A stretch of 64,000 bases of DNA from Mallotus nudiflorus (GCA_947683625.1 CANTUR010000283.1:15509001-15573000), one strand, 5' to 3'; positions 22,959-35,262 are shown, counted from the first letter of the stretch. The notes: generated by a model not told the origin, from the letters alone. A program made the numbers and translations.

Positions 22959-24464
22959 TCATCTTCTGTTAAATCTCTCCGGCGATAGCAGCGCCTCAGG
23001 ATCCCCGCACCTGAGCCGACTCGACGAGAATGCTGCCACCGATGACCTTAAAAACATCGGACTTGCCATTGACTTGCTCCGCCTTGAGGATCCTCCTCCA
23101 CCGCCGCCTGTCGGATATCTCTCTGACATTGGAAAAAATCCTCCTCCGCTTCTCCGTCTGAAGAAAGGTGACTTCATCCCTCTGTAATACCTAAACGAGA
23201 AAACTCTAGGTTTTGATAAGGATCCAAACGGCGACGGACGTTTACTCCAGAAACTTCCTCTCCTATACCTCCAAGGCGACGCTGTTGTTGGCTCCATCAC
23301 TAACATCCTCTCTGACGCTGCTAAACTCCGTTCAAAACCGAACGAATAAGACCGTTTCAGCAAGATATCATGGCCGTTAAATCTATCCTCCGACTGACTG
23401 TAATTATTATTGCTGTTTCTTCTGGGTGAAGCTTCTTCAATGCACGGAGTGATCTCCGATATTGTACTAGTTGCAGGAGGAACCGGAGGTGGAGCTGGAG
23501 GAGGCGGAGTTGGAATTACAGAATCAAGCGTTAAACTACGCAGAATCGTATCATCCAAACTCGGCCGAATCCTGGCGGACATAACAGGAATAAACGGCGA
23601 CGTTTCCGATAAAAATATTCTAGCGCGACACAGAGGACAATTAGCGTGAGAACGTAGCCAAATATCGATACAGTCGACATGAAAGGCATGAGAGCATACA
23701 GGAAGTGTACGGACGTAATCATTTTCTTCGAATTCCAGCAAACAAACAGCACAATCTTTATCTTTGCTATGTTTATGGAATCCATTTTTAGCTGTTGTAG
23801 TGTAGATGAAGAGAGGTAAAGTTTTGATGATTGACTCGTCGAGTCCGTAAGGAGAGTAGACGTGGAATCCTTCGGGCGAGTCGAATAGAGGCGGAGGTGA
23901 GTCGAGGTCGTCTCCGTTGGATGAAGGTAGGTAACGGCGGCGGTGTTGGCGTCTTCGTCGCCATCTTCGGTAGCGACGGAGGAGACGGATGAGGTAACGA
24001 GAGATTAAACGTGAGTATGTGATTATTAAGAAAGCTGTTGCTACTACTACTACCATGACTATTAATGGTGGACTGAAGTCAACGGATATTTTTGAGTTTT
24101 GCTGCTGTGGTGATGGCTGCGGTGGTGGTGATTGATTAATGTTATTAGTATTAGCCGTAGTGCTGGTGGTAGTAGTGGTTGTAGCGGCGGAAGGGGAAGG
24201 AGATGGTGCCCACTGCGGCGGCGAATACGGTGAGGGAGAGGGAGAAGGAGAAAAGGTGGTGATCGCCATATGTTGTTGTGGTGATGGCGGCCCTTGGTGG
24301 TGGTGGTGGTGGTGGTGTTGGTTTATGAGGATGAAGGTGGTGGTGGTGTTTTTGTTTTTTGGTTTTGGGTTTTGTCGGGTTGAATGCGAGTTTATGCTAT
24401 GGTTGACCGTGATTTTTTTTGTTTTGACGGTGGGGATGTCATTGAATGACACGTCACCATTCAT
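22959..24464 (-). CDS. RING-H2 finger protein, ATL family, 501 aa
   Basis: Predicted membrane-anchored E3 ubiquitin ligase; ATL proteins transfer ubiquitin from E2 enzymes to substrates at endomembranes or the plasma membrane. Single exon, as is usual for the family. Residues 1-130 are low-complexity (His run 50-56, Ser/Pro and Thr/Asn repeats). One hydrophobic segment spans about 133-149, followed by an Arg-rich stretch (159-177) that would face the cytosol. The GLD motif is at 207-209. The RING-H2 has C238, C241, C257, H259, H262, C265, C276, C279 with W269 and P277, fully matching the ATL spacing. The C-terminal ~200 residues are Ser/Arg-rich. Start could be M1 (24464) or M66 (24269). Resembles ATL65-type proteins, but the subgroup is not certain. 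Confidence 0.9.
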   Translation of the reverse strand: MNGDVSFNDIPTVKTKKITVNHSINSHSTRQNPKPKNKNTTTTFILINQHHHHHHHQGPPSPQQHMAITTFSPSPSPSPYSPPQWAPSPSPSAATTTTTTSTTANTNNINQSPPPQPSPQQQNSKISVDFSPPLIVMVVVVATAFLIITYSRLISRYLIRLLRRYRRWRRRRQHRRRYLPSSNGDDLDSPPPLFDSPEGFHVYSPYGLDESIIKTLPLFIYTTTAKNGFHKHSKDKDCAVCLLEFEENDYVRTLPVCSHAFHVDCIDIWLRSHANCPLCRARIFLSETSPFIPVMSARIRPSLDDTILRSLTLDSVIPTPPPPAPPPVPPATSTISEITPCIEEASPRRNSNNNYSQSEDRFNGHDILLKRSYSFGFERSLAASERMLVMEPTTASPWRYRRGSFWSKRPSPFGSLSKPRVFSFRYYRGMKSPFFRRRSGGGFFPMSERYPTGGGGGGSSRRSKSMASPMFLRSSVAAFSSSRLRCGDPEALLSPERFNRR

Positions 24465-24531
24465 GAATTTAAGGCTCGTATTTGGCTTTTATTCAATACA
24501 CGCGATCCCACATGTATGCAAGGATTAAAAT

Positions 24532-24540
24532 CTATATTTA
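24532..24540 (-). promoter_or_regulatory. Possible TATA box of the RING-H2 gene
   Basis: Minus strand TAAATATAG, about 70 bases before the first ATG at 24464. That leaves room for a short leader of about 40 bases. Composition here is AT-rich, so the match is weak evidence. Confidence 0.3.
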
Positions 24541-26125
24541 TTTAGCGCCACGTCATATGATCCTCAAAATTTATTTTATAGACGTGGCATTGAAGTAGCG
24601 ACCCAAAATTATCATTGTTTTTTTTTTTCCAATGACTCAGGTATAAAAAAATAGAGACTAAAATTAAGATGTGTACAATTTGTTTAACAGTGATTTTGAG
24701 TTTTTATATATATAAATTATATTAAATTAATTATTAAAAAATATATAATTTTATTCAAATAGAATTAAATTAATTAGAGTTGTTTTTATAGTTTAAATAA
24801 AGAAATATAATTTTTATAATTATGAAGTATTTATATTATATTAAATAGAATTTTATAGAAAAAATAATCCAGTAAATTATTTTATGCTAAAAATTACCAA
24901 AGTTTTACTCTAATTAATTATTTATTTATTTTCCGATGCAAAACATGATTTTACGTGAAAAATGAGTGGGTTGACCATGGAACTGAGGACTTTGGAGGCA
25001 GTTGAAGGGAAGGATAGGGTGGTGTGGTGGAATATAGGAATTGCGAAAGGTACAAAAGTTCGAAAATTTGTGCCAAGTTGGCCTAGCATGAGCCCAGGAG
25101 CCTTTAGCTTGTTCGCGGGGGTGAAGGCTTGAAATTTTAGGTCTCAAGTTCATATTTTAATACCGCTAGATATGAAGTAATAAAAAAAACAAAATCTTCT
25201 CTCTCCTCACAAATAATACTGTTATTCCATATGAATATTAATAAGTGACCGATAAAAAAAAAGTTTTATCTTACAGTACCTAAGATGGAGTGATTATACA
25301 TTGAAACACATACCACAACCATATACACTTGCGTGACTTACTTATTACTATATTTTTAGTTTCGTGAAACTAACATTTTAATTTATTTATAATATATTAT
25401 ATTCCCTCAATTTTATTCTAATTGTTATTTAAAGTAGTATCATAAAAATTAAAAATTATATTTAATAGATATAATTATAGGTGTAAATGATTATATAGGT
25501 TCATGTGAATTATAATTATTATAATAGAAAATTTATTCTAAAATCAAGATATGTATAAAATTAGAAAGAAAATTTTATTTTTTATTGATAATCTAAAAAT
25601 GACATTTAAAGTAAAATAAATTCTATTTTCTTAAAAAATAATTAAAGTGTAATAGAGAGAGTATAAATTTATTTTTGCATCGACGACGAAAAGGATGACA
25701 TGTTGACATAGATATAATGACAAAATGGTAAATTTTATGCAAATACAAGGATAAAATAACAAATTTATGTAAGTACAAGGTTTTTTTTTTTGAAAAAGTA
25801 AGTGCGGGTTGTTGAATTTACTAAATAGAATTTTACATAACTGGCTATAGAAAAATTAAGATGTTAATTTGACAAAATTAAATGTATAAAATGGAAAAAT
25901 TTTGTGTTCCAAAATAAAGGAACTAATTAAAAAAGAAAAAGATAAATTGATAAATTTGTACAAGTACATGTGACTACAAATATATTATGCCTATATTAAA
26001 AACATAAATTTTCAATCTAAATTGATTTTAGTGTATTTTTTTCAAACAGAAATTGTATTAGTTATTTTGTTTTCAGTTATTGCATTAAAAACATGAACAA
26101 TTTTTTATAATTATTTTATATTTAG

Positions 26126-26177
26126 TTCATTTTTTTATTAAAAAATGATTATTCATTTTTTTATTAAAAAATGATTA
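26126..26177 (+). repeat. 26-bp tandem duplication
   Basis: Two identical adjacent units that start 'ttcatttttttattaaaa' and end 'atgatta'. A simple local duplication, 33 bp upstream of the perfect inverted repeat. Confidence 0.85.
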
Positions 26178-26209
26178 TCTTTATTATAGATAATTGAAAA
26201 ATTACTTAA

Positions 26210-26270
26210 AACAATAAACTAATGTTTTAGTTACATACATCTGATGTAACTAAAACATTAGTTTATTGTT
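26210..26270. repeat. Perfect 27-bp inverted repeat with 7-base loop
   Basis: Arm 26210-26236 (AACAATAAACTAATGTTTTA then GTTACAT) is exactly complementary to 26244-26270; the loop is ACATCTG. A transcript of either strand would fold into a 27-bp hairpin. No element or gene explains it. It could be a MITE core, a cruciform-prone site or a small-RNA precursor. Confidence 0.85.
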
Positions 26271-26789
26271 AAAATTTTGTTTAAATTGAACATTGCTAGC
26301 ATTCCTCTTTTAGATTTGGTCTATAAATTTTTTATATAAAGATAACAAAATCCAATTATAATTCTCACATCTCGTCTTATATAGCCTGAGATGAACATTT
26401 AAAACCAACCACTTAGCAAACTATTAATTTTAGTCAAGTTATGTTATATTATATTAATAATTATCTTAGCTTAAAGAATTAAAATACCTCATAAGAAAAG
26501 CTTAATATACTCATATGATGGAAAATAAAAAATATTGTAATTTAATAAGTTTATTAATATTAACTATAGTATAGGATAACTAAATAACATAGGAAATCAC
26601 ATTTTTAAAACTAGGTTGAAATCCATATTTGTACACAAAATACATAAAATTGATCATTATTTAAGCTTCACAAAATATGTTACTAGTAGTTGTTTTACAT
26701 TTAGCCTAGCCACCATTGTTTAATTTCACGACATGTACGTGTACAATACATATGAAAACAAGATGAGAAAATTAAAATACAAGACTTCT

Positions 26790-28650
26790 TGAATAAGGAT
26801 GTTGGCTAACCTGACTTCCAAACTTTTATTCCATACTCACTTAACTTATGTCACCCACTATTAAGCCTTGTTATCTGAAAAAGTTTATAAAAAAAGAGTA
26901 AAATGAGTATAGAATACTCAATGAACAGATATTTCAAGCAGAAAACAATTTGGTTAAACCAAACACAATAAACATCTCAAATCAGCATACTAAAGTATTT
27001 AAAATCAATTTATGTTCCACTTGAGATATCAAAGTCATCATTGCTTTTAAACTTATACAAATTAAATTAAGTAAAGCACAAGCTTTTGCAAATATAAATA
27101 CAAGCTTTCATATATATTAACCATCCCTATAACAAGCATCACAATTCGGCCCTAACATACATGCCTTCACAAACTCACTCTCTAGGCACACTTGAAGACT
27201 AACCCTTCAACTACATTAGCACATAACGATCCTTCTTCTCCCTTCACTGTCCTTCAATCAAGTGTCTTGTTGTTTATTGCGCAATAGCAACCAACATAAT
27301 TTCAAATGTTCATATATCACTTCAGCACATTCACACAACTTATATAGGGTGGTAACACATAAAATAAATACCATTTTCAATAATTTACTAGCCAAAGCAT
27401 TTTTATCACAACCGTTGTTCAACAAAGTATTCAAATTCAAAACACCACTCATCATAATCTAAAGTAAGTAACAACCAAGTTGATCTCAAATCATCAAGCA
27501 ATTAAAATAACCTCAAATCATGTTACCAAAACAAGCATATAGTAATAACATATTTAACTTGTAAATTGAAACCTTAAAATTAAAATATATAATTCAAGTA
27601 TCAACAAGGCTGAATTAAAACCATTTAAATACCTCATTTAAGGTCCATAAAACAACATTAAGAAATAAATAGATTTTAAAGGCTTGAACATCTACTTATA
27701 GAATAACTTCCAAAATAAACACAATTCAATCACCAACTTGCTTAGTTTGCACTACCACTTTCCTTTCCATTTCCAGCACCTAAAGTATGAAATTTAATTT
27801 ACAAGTTATCAACATAATGATCTCATATGCTGATCTAACCATGTATCCCTCAAATGATATGCATAAAATCTAAATCAACTCAATTTCATAGTTCTGACTC
27901 ATTAACTCTAAAAGGGTTGTTTCAAGATAAATTTAGAAAATTGCTCAGACTTGTACAAAAGAAATTTGAAGCTAAAATTTTAATCATTCCTATATTTATA
28001 TGTCTACTAACTACTATAAAAATTTCACTTCATTTGGATGACCATAGAGGAAGATATAGGCAACTGAACACAACCAAGTCATTTTACTCAAACATATTGA
28101 GTAGTAAAATGTTTTCTCTTATTCCTAAAACAAAGGAATTAAATCAAATCAAGCTAAAGGAGGTAATATCTTATAAACTCTTTAAAGTTTTCATAACATC
28201 AAAGAACACTCAATTTGAAGCTTCCTAGCTTAAGATATGATCAAAACAATAATACTAAAAAATAAAATTCTCAAACCCAAGAATTACTGCATATGAACCC
28301 TAGATTAAATCAACCAAACAATAAAATCACTCACCAATTCAATCAATATAGCCTTAGGGAATATGATTAATGGACTAAAATTGGTTTAGATCTTTAAATT
28401 CCTCTTATATAAACCAACCCAATTTGAAGAATTATGAATTCTCCCTAGATTTCTCTCTTTCTTTTCTAAGCTTTTCTTTTATTTTCCATAACAACTAAGG
28501 CTACTCCTTAAAGCCATGAATTTGAGAAGATTCTAGATCCAATTTGGATAGCTTTAACATAAAATATGCATTTAGAGCCTTAATGAAATGACTTAGTTAC
28601 CTATAAAACCTCAAGTTTTCAATTGTTCATTCTAGGATGTCTATTTGCTT
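26790..28650 (-). repeat. Decayed LTR-like repeat (family R1)
   Basis: Read on the minus strand this matches the plus strand at about 38000-38840. Shared order: a purine-rich leader with 'agaggaattt', 'tttgagttagg'-type and 'ctttaaagagtt' words, 'aaatttttatag' and 'atataaatat' words, then 'tgcatatcattt', 'ttcaagcc' and 'ttaaa'. Both look like LTR leader sequence of chromovirus-type elements, but termini, primer site and target duplication were not found, so this is a relic or solo LTR of uncertain extent. No coding region. Confidence 0.5.
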
Positions 28651-30631
28651 CAATTGAGTCCTTATCATCCTAACCTTTTGAATATTTATTCTTTACCTCA
28701 TTTTCATTCCTAATTCCTTTTATTCTCATAATTTTACTCATTTTGAGTGTCATCAAAATTCAAAAATTATTACTTTTTAATCAAGTACAAATAACGACTT
28801 AACCTAATACACTTGTCTAATTATATCTACTACCTTATACTTAAATTTTATCAACATATACATAAATGCAATACAACATAATTGTAAATGTAGCTATAAT
28901 TAGGGAATAGATGTCATAATAATAATGACATATATTACGTAATTGTATAAACAATGTTTGGTAATGGGGTATTTTATTTTTTAAAAATGATAAATTTTGT
29001 CACAACGTGTTATTTAATTTTTTTTTTTTTTGTCTATAAAATATCATTTCATAACCAAGAAAATCATATGAGAGAGTACAATCAGTACATTAAAATTACT
29101 TTCTCTTTTTATAGAGAGAATAACTATACTGAAAAAGTACATGAAAGAAAAACATAGTATATAAATTCTCTATGGTGAAGATAAGAGGAAACTCACATTG
29201 GACATATGTGTCTTAGATGTATCGAAGGAAGAAAATTTGAGTATAATTTGACTATATTCTTCAAATTTTTATCTTAGCATCATATTGATATACCATTCAC
29301 TACTTTAATGGACAGATCAAAACACAAAAATGGAACAAATTTCCATAGTCATAAAACTTATGATAATATGCATCAAAATTTGAGTTCTATACTCAAATCC
29401 AACATAAATATACATACAAAAAAATAAAAAAAAGATTTGGTAATTTTTTGCCAAAAATGTCAACAATCACCTAAGAAACACTAGTAGTAGTAGAAGAAAA
29501 AGCATCAGCAGTGGCCAGAAAAAAAAAAAAGAAAAGGAAAAGAAAATGTGCCATTTAATTGATGAAAAACAAAAGAAAATAATTCATAGATTTTGCAGAA
29601 AAATTTCTTAATTATTTCAACCTTCAAATAAAAAAAATTTAATGAATGAGAAATGAATTTGATATTCATTCAGCTCAATGTTTTTTCTTAAAAGTTGTCA
29701 TTTATTAGTACTTTATAAGTTCATGACTATTAGTATGTTAGTATTTTTTCTTAATTAGAGGAGAGATAATTTATAAAGTTTGAACTTGTATGAGTGACAC
29801 CATTTTAGTGAGTGCTTACCACCGAGACCAAAAAGGCTCAGTTTGTACAGCTCAATGTTGCATCATAAATAAATTGCAGTTGTTTATGTATAATTGTAAT
29901 TATATATATATATAATGATAGTAATGAAGTATCATTATGTTGTCAAAAGTGTTAAAAGATATTCAATTTCAACCATTTGATCAGAAAAACTAACAACATT
30001 ATTTGCAAATATATTGAGTAATATAACAAGAGAGTAAAAACGTGTGAATGTCTTGATGAAAAGATATTAAAATGCATCAATTTTAATGCAACATTATTTG
30101 TAAATATGTCTAAAATGCATTAATTTTCCAAAATTTATAAATTTTAAAATGATTATTCTCAAATTCTGTTGGACCCTTAATAGATCAACATTGAAGAGCA
30201 GCTAAATCCTGGAGTCTAAAAAGGCTTCTATTGAATCAAATTGGACTCCATTTTCCAGGGTGACAGCCCATCTGCAAGTTCCCAAGAAGTTTATTGGGTA
30301 AAAAAGCCATCAATCATCAATCTTTAGTTTACTACAAAATCTAAACAATTGAAAAATATTATAAAAAAAATTATTGAGTGAAAATCTCAAATAAAAAATA
30401 ATAAAGAAAAAAAGTATATTGCTAGAGTTCAATTATTGTGTCTCCATCATAAGTACAAAAAAGAAGAACTCAACAATAAAAGTAATTATGATTGTGAAAT
30501 GATTTTTGTTTTTTGGGAAAGTGATTCATTTTTGCTTTTAAGAAAGAAAAAAGGAAAGATTCCATTTTTGCTATAAAGTTAAAAAAATTCAGTCTGTAAG
30601 GAGAAACATATCAATCAAGGCATGCCAGTGA
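28651..30631. other. AT-rich intergenic region upstream of the LACS2-like gene
   Basis: No gene seen. Long A/T runs, short tandem TA stretches near 29902-29915, and a moderately less AT-rich segment at 30160-30310 that shows no ORF. The distal promoter of the LACS2-like gene should lie here. Confidence 0.7.
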
Positions 30632-30639
30632 TATAAATA
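30632..30639 (+). promoter_or_regulatory. Likely TATA box of the LACS2-like gene
   Basis: TATAAATA lies 113 bases before the ATG at 30745, so a leader of about 80 bases would result. It is within a less A/T-biased stretch than the flanks, which makes it more credible than most TATA words here. Confidence 0.5.
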
Positions 30640-30744
30640 TGAAGATCAAGAACCAGTAAGAAAATCAAGAACCAAGAAGTTGATAAAAAAAAATCTTTGA
30701 AACCCAGATCTTGCATTATTTTTTTAAAGAAAAATTTTATAACG

Positions 30745-33700
30745 ATGTCAATGGAATATCTAGTGAAGCTTGAAGAATCAACGCAGGCTAATGATGGAAA
30801 ACCATCAGCAGGACCTGTTTTTAGGTCCATTTATGTCAAAGATGGTCTTCTTGAAATGCCTGCACAAATAGATTCTCCCTGGCAATTCTTTAGGTATATA
30901 TGCATATATAATTTTTTTTTATTCTATTTATTATTATTTTCATGGAAATGGCTTTTTTTTATACTTAGCCTTTAAACTGTTGTGAAGACTGAACTCTGTA
31001 CCCGAATTTATTCAGCAAAACATATCTAAGATCTTCACTCTCACATTGTCTTAGTAGCATTTTAGTTAGACTCTAACCAACTAAACTAGTAACTTTACAC
31101 TAATCACAGGTTCATCACGTCAACTGTAGCATACCTTTTGGTTAATCAATTAATTACTTGTCTTAATGCGGTGATTCTGCACTTAGGAACCCAGACAACA
31201 GAATGCTTGGTAGACGTCAAGCCATAGATTCGAGGGTAATATGATAATGTGCTAGTTGTATAATTATACATATACAGAGTTCAAACTTTCCTGTACGTAC
31301 ATGCAAGAAACTCAACGTTGAATGGTTCTGATTCAAGGGTAAATTTTGTATGGCTGACTTATAAAGAGGTTTATGAAACTGCGTTGAGATTGGGTTCAGC
31401 AATGAGAGTCCGTGGCCTCAACCCTGTTAGTCCAAATTTAGCTATTTGTTGTTCTGTTGCTACTTATTTCTTGATAGTGGTTTTGAAAAATCAAAGCATA
31501 CATATAAGTTATGAACATAGAAATTTACATTACTGCTAGGGAGATCGTTGTGGTATATACGGCTCCAACTGCCCAGAATGGATTACTGCAATGGAGGTAC
31601 TGATGTGTATATATATTTATATATATAATAGTTGTATCAATTTGATGTTGGCTACTTCTGATGCATTTCTGTGTTCCTTTTTTTTTTCTTCTGTTCTCTG
31701 TCTTGTTTATTTCAGGCTTGTAACAGCCAAGCCATTACATATGTACCTTTACATGACACTCTAGGTAATATATATGTATATATATGCTTTCTTTGTACCC
31801 TTCATCTGTTCGGTCACATTTGAGTTATATATCTTCACCTGCATGAGAGATTGTCTTTTAATTGGTTTCTTTTGCCAATCATATAGGTCCTAAAGCAGTG
31901 GAATTCATCATCAATCATGCTGAATTTTTACTAGCTTTTGTTCAAGGAAAGGAGCTCTCTTCTGTAAGCTCTCATTCTACAAAAACTTATTCTTTCAAGA
32001 TCAAGCATATCTGCTAGGTGAACTGGTGCAATTTATGACGTTTTCTATTGCTTCTTCCAGTTTACCAACTAAATGTGGCATATACTTTGTGCAGATTCTG
32101 TCTTGCCTCCCGAAATGCTCATCATATTTAAAAAGTAAGTGAAGAGACCATAGAATTCTTTTCCTCTTTGAAGGGTCTGAAGAGGGTATTTCAAGGTGTC
32201 AACTATTAAGTATCATTTTACCCTTTCAGCCATTGTCAGCTTTGGAAGTGTTTCTACAATGCAAAAGGAGGCGACTGAAGAATTGGGTGTGTCCAGCTTT
32301 TCTTGGGAGGAATTTTCTAAGTTGGTAAGACGTTTCACTTACATAATTGATCATCCAACCCTCAATTGCATCTGAATCACTAGAGTGTTTGTTGAGAGAT
32401 CTGATAAAAGAATTTTAAGTTTGATACCTCATTTTTGACAGGGAAGTTTGGGCTGTGAATTGCCTCCAAAACAGAAGACTGATATCTGCACAATCATGCA
32501 TACAAGTGGAACTACAGGAGAACCCAAAGGTGTAATTCTTACTAATGGGGTTATATTGGCTAAAGTACTATCTGCTGACCAACTACTGTTTCTTACTGAT
32601 GGAGTGGTAAACAACCTTACACTAAGTGTCTTTTGAATTATTTCAGAATTCTGCAGCAAGAAATGAACGTAATGTTTCTGCTCGCTCTCCGGTCCTAACC
32701 CAAATGCACGTCACAGATTTTTTTCTGTATTGCAGATTTCAGAAGAGGATTCATACTTCTCTTTCCTTCTTTTAGCCCATATATATGATCAAATAATTGA
32801 GAATTGTTGCATCTACAGAGGTGCTTCTGTAGGATTTTGGCAAGGGGTAAAGATGAAGATTCAAATTTTGGGATTCCATTTTTTTTTTAGTGTTTTATTT
32901 CTTTGAAATGTCCATTTTCAGACCGTAATCACTGAATCCTGTCATGGTTTTGTTCCTGTAGGATGTCAGATTCTTGATTGAGGATGCTCAGGAATTGAAA
33001 CCAACCATATTTTGTGGCGTTCCCACAGTTTATGACCGCATATACACTGGTGCGATACATTGTGTTTTCATATGTTAATGAAATTCTTGGCCGTGGTGTC
33101 TATAACCATTTACCTTGCTTTTGAAGGAACAATGAACAAAATTTTATCTGGAGCTGCTTTAAGGAAGAAACTGTTTGGTTTTGCCTATAGCTAGTAAGTC
33201 TTACCATTTTTCAAGACCTAAATATAAAGCTAAATGAACTGACAAGGATTCTGCTGACAGCAAACTAGGAAACCTTGAGAAGGGCTTGCCACAAGCCCAG
33301 GCAGCACCTCTTCTAGACAGGCTTGTCTTTGAGAAGGTTGGTCACTGCACTTTCTTCTCTTATACAAAAGTTTCTGTTTGCCAATCTAAAAAATTGTGTA
33401 ATCTTTGGTAGACAAAACAAACATTGGGGGGTAGAGTTCGCATCATGTTGTCAGGGGCTGCACCATTGCCTAAGCATGTGGAGGAGTTTCAGAGAGTCAC
33501 CTCTTGCTCTACTTTGTCGCAAGGATATGGTACATCAAGTCGTATGATGCTAATCGTTTGATGCTGAACTCAGTAATTCATTTTAGTGAACATTTCTTTT
33601 TTCATTGTTCTACTAGGTCTCACAGAAAGCTGTGGGGGTTGCTTAACATCCATAGGTGATGTGTATTCTATGGTTGGAACTGTTGGAGTACCCATGACAA

Positions 33701-35002
33701 CTTTCGAAGTAAGGCTCGAACCGGTGCCTGAAATGGGCTATGATGCATTATCAAGCATTCCTCAGGGTGAGATTTGCCTGAGGGGAACTACGTTGTTCTC
33801 TGGTTACCACAAGCGAGAAGACCTAACAAAACAAGTCCTCATTGATGGGTGGCTTCATACAGGTGAAAAAAATAGCACTTCAAAATTTTGAATTGAGCTA
33901 TAACAACACCAAGAGATTGCAGGTGATATTGGAGAATTGCAACCAAATGGAGCAATGAAGATCATTGACAGGAAAAAGAACATATTCAAGCTATCTCAAG
34001 GTGAATATGTAGCAGCAGAGAGACTCGAAAACGCATACTTGCAGTGCCCTCTTATAGCTTCGGTATGTAAAAATAAATGATGGGTTCAGCAACATACATA
34101 TCCACAACCAGTTCCTTTCATTACAACTCTGTGTGATGCGCAGATTTGGATCTATGGCAATAGTTTCGAGTCATTTCTTGTTGCTGTAGTGGTTCCTGAG
34201 AGACAGGCACTTGAGGAATGGGCAGCAAACCATAATTTGACCGATGATTTTGAATCTTTATGCAAGAATTCGAAGGCTAGGAAATATATCTTAGATGAGC
34301 TCAATATCAGTATTGGCCAGAAACAAAAAGTTAGTATGTTGCATGTTGCATATACTTGATATTTTTCACCTCGGATAAAAATTCATTGCTGACCAACACA
34401 AGAAAATTCTCTACTACGGTCCGCTAGAATTGTTTGACGTGTGCAAAACATATATATTTTTTATCATACATACAACTGGAAACATTAATTGGGGTGCGGA
34501 ATCTCAAACTTGAAATCCTGTAGATGTTTATATCTGTAACTTTAGCCATCAGATCAAGCATCTGTAGACTGCTCAACATTAATAATTGTTTATCAATAAT
34601 AATAAAATAAATAAGTGTCAAATAATTCTCTTCTATCATATCAAAACAAAATTTTCATACTAATGGCAACATTTTGGAACGCAGCTTAGAGGATTTGAAA
34701 TGTTAAAAGCAATTCATCTGGAACTGCATCCATTTGACATGGAGAGAGATCTGATAACTCCAACATTTAAGCTCAAGAGGCCACAGCTACTCAAACACTA
34801 CAAGGTATATATCTATATATATATATACACACATACACATGTAGTCCAATGCCATCCCTTGTCAAATGAATCCTTTTTTTTGAGAGAGAGATTAATGTAT
34901 ATATTGATGAAATTTTGTTGTGGGTTCTAATTAACTTGGAAAATCATTTTGATGCAGGACTGCATTGATCAACTGTACTGTGAAGCTAAGGGGTTGAATT
35001 AA
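30745..35002 (+). CDS. LACS2: Long-chain acyl-CoA synthetase, LACS2-like, possibly decaying
   Basis: Activates long-chain fatty acids to acyl-CoA using ATP; LACS2 serves cutin synthesis in epidermal cells. Nineteen exons: 30745-30893, 31187-31235, 31339-31425, 31540-31596, 31716-31764, 31887-31963, 32095-32134, 32230-32324, 32442-32606, 32736-32846, 32962-33049, 33127-33193, 33261-33336, 33412-33529, 33617-33862, 33923-34062, 34144-34329, 34685-34804, 34958-35002. Motifs: KDGLLE near the start, TIMHTSGTTGEPKG (AMP-binding P-loop, exon 9), LSQGYGLTES (exons 14-15), DGWLHTGDIGE (15-16), DRKKNIFKLSQGEYVA (16). Introns 3-18 are clean GT-AG. Two faults: the expected exon 2 acceptor is GG, leaving a downstream in-frame AG at 31186, and no GT-AG intron joins exons 2 and 3 in frame. 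Several usually conserved residues differ (PLHDTLG, LLLAH, VPTVYDR). It may be a pseudogene or use non-standard splicing. The symbol rests on similarity only. Confidence 0.85.
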
Positions 35003-35262
35003 TTGAAGGCATAATAATAATAATAAGACCAACCAACTCTATATATACATTTGGTTTTAATTAATGTTGTTGCTGCTTTGGTTTTGTATGGTTTAATGTA
35101 ACTGATTTTAAATATTGATGATTGAAATAAAAAGAAATTTAAAGATTCATCAAATTTGCTAAGTTATTTGATTTTGAAACTAATAGATTAAAGGAGTTGG
35201 TCTTATAAATTCCCATATGAACAACTAATAAGATAGAAAAAAAATTTAGGAGCAATTCCTAT
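35003..35262. other. 3' flank of the LACS2-like gene
   Basis: Probable 3' UTR and polyadenylation region; 'attgaaataaaaagaaa' near 35120 contains an AATAAA signal. The tandem duplication begins immediately after, at about 35263. Confidence 0.6.

Larger units (their letters stand above)
24541..26789. other. AT-rich intergenic region
   Basis: No gene supported. Holds an AT-rich stretch with long homopolymers, a 26-bp tandem duplicate (26126-26151 and 26152-26177), a perfect inverted repeat (26210-26270), and at 25105-25155 a faint RNA polymerase III box-like pair that was not accepted. The part from about 26380 may still belong to the LTR-like repeat that follows. Confidence 0.7.

Noticed and set aside
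22738..23187. 149-codon plus-strand ORF
   Set aside because: Mostly antisense to the RING-H2 coding sequence and UTR, with no recognisable domain.
25105..25155. A second SINE from a box A/box B-like pair
   Set aside because: The match to both boxes is weak, and no tail or target duplication was seen.
27854..28228. 124-codon ORF in the intergenic region
   Set aside because: It lies antisense within the R1 LTR-like repeat, whose homologue at 38 kb does not keep the frame.
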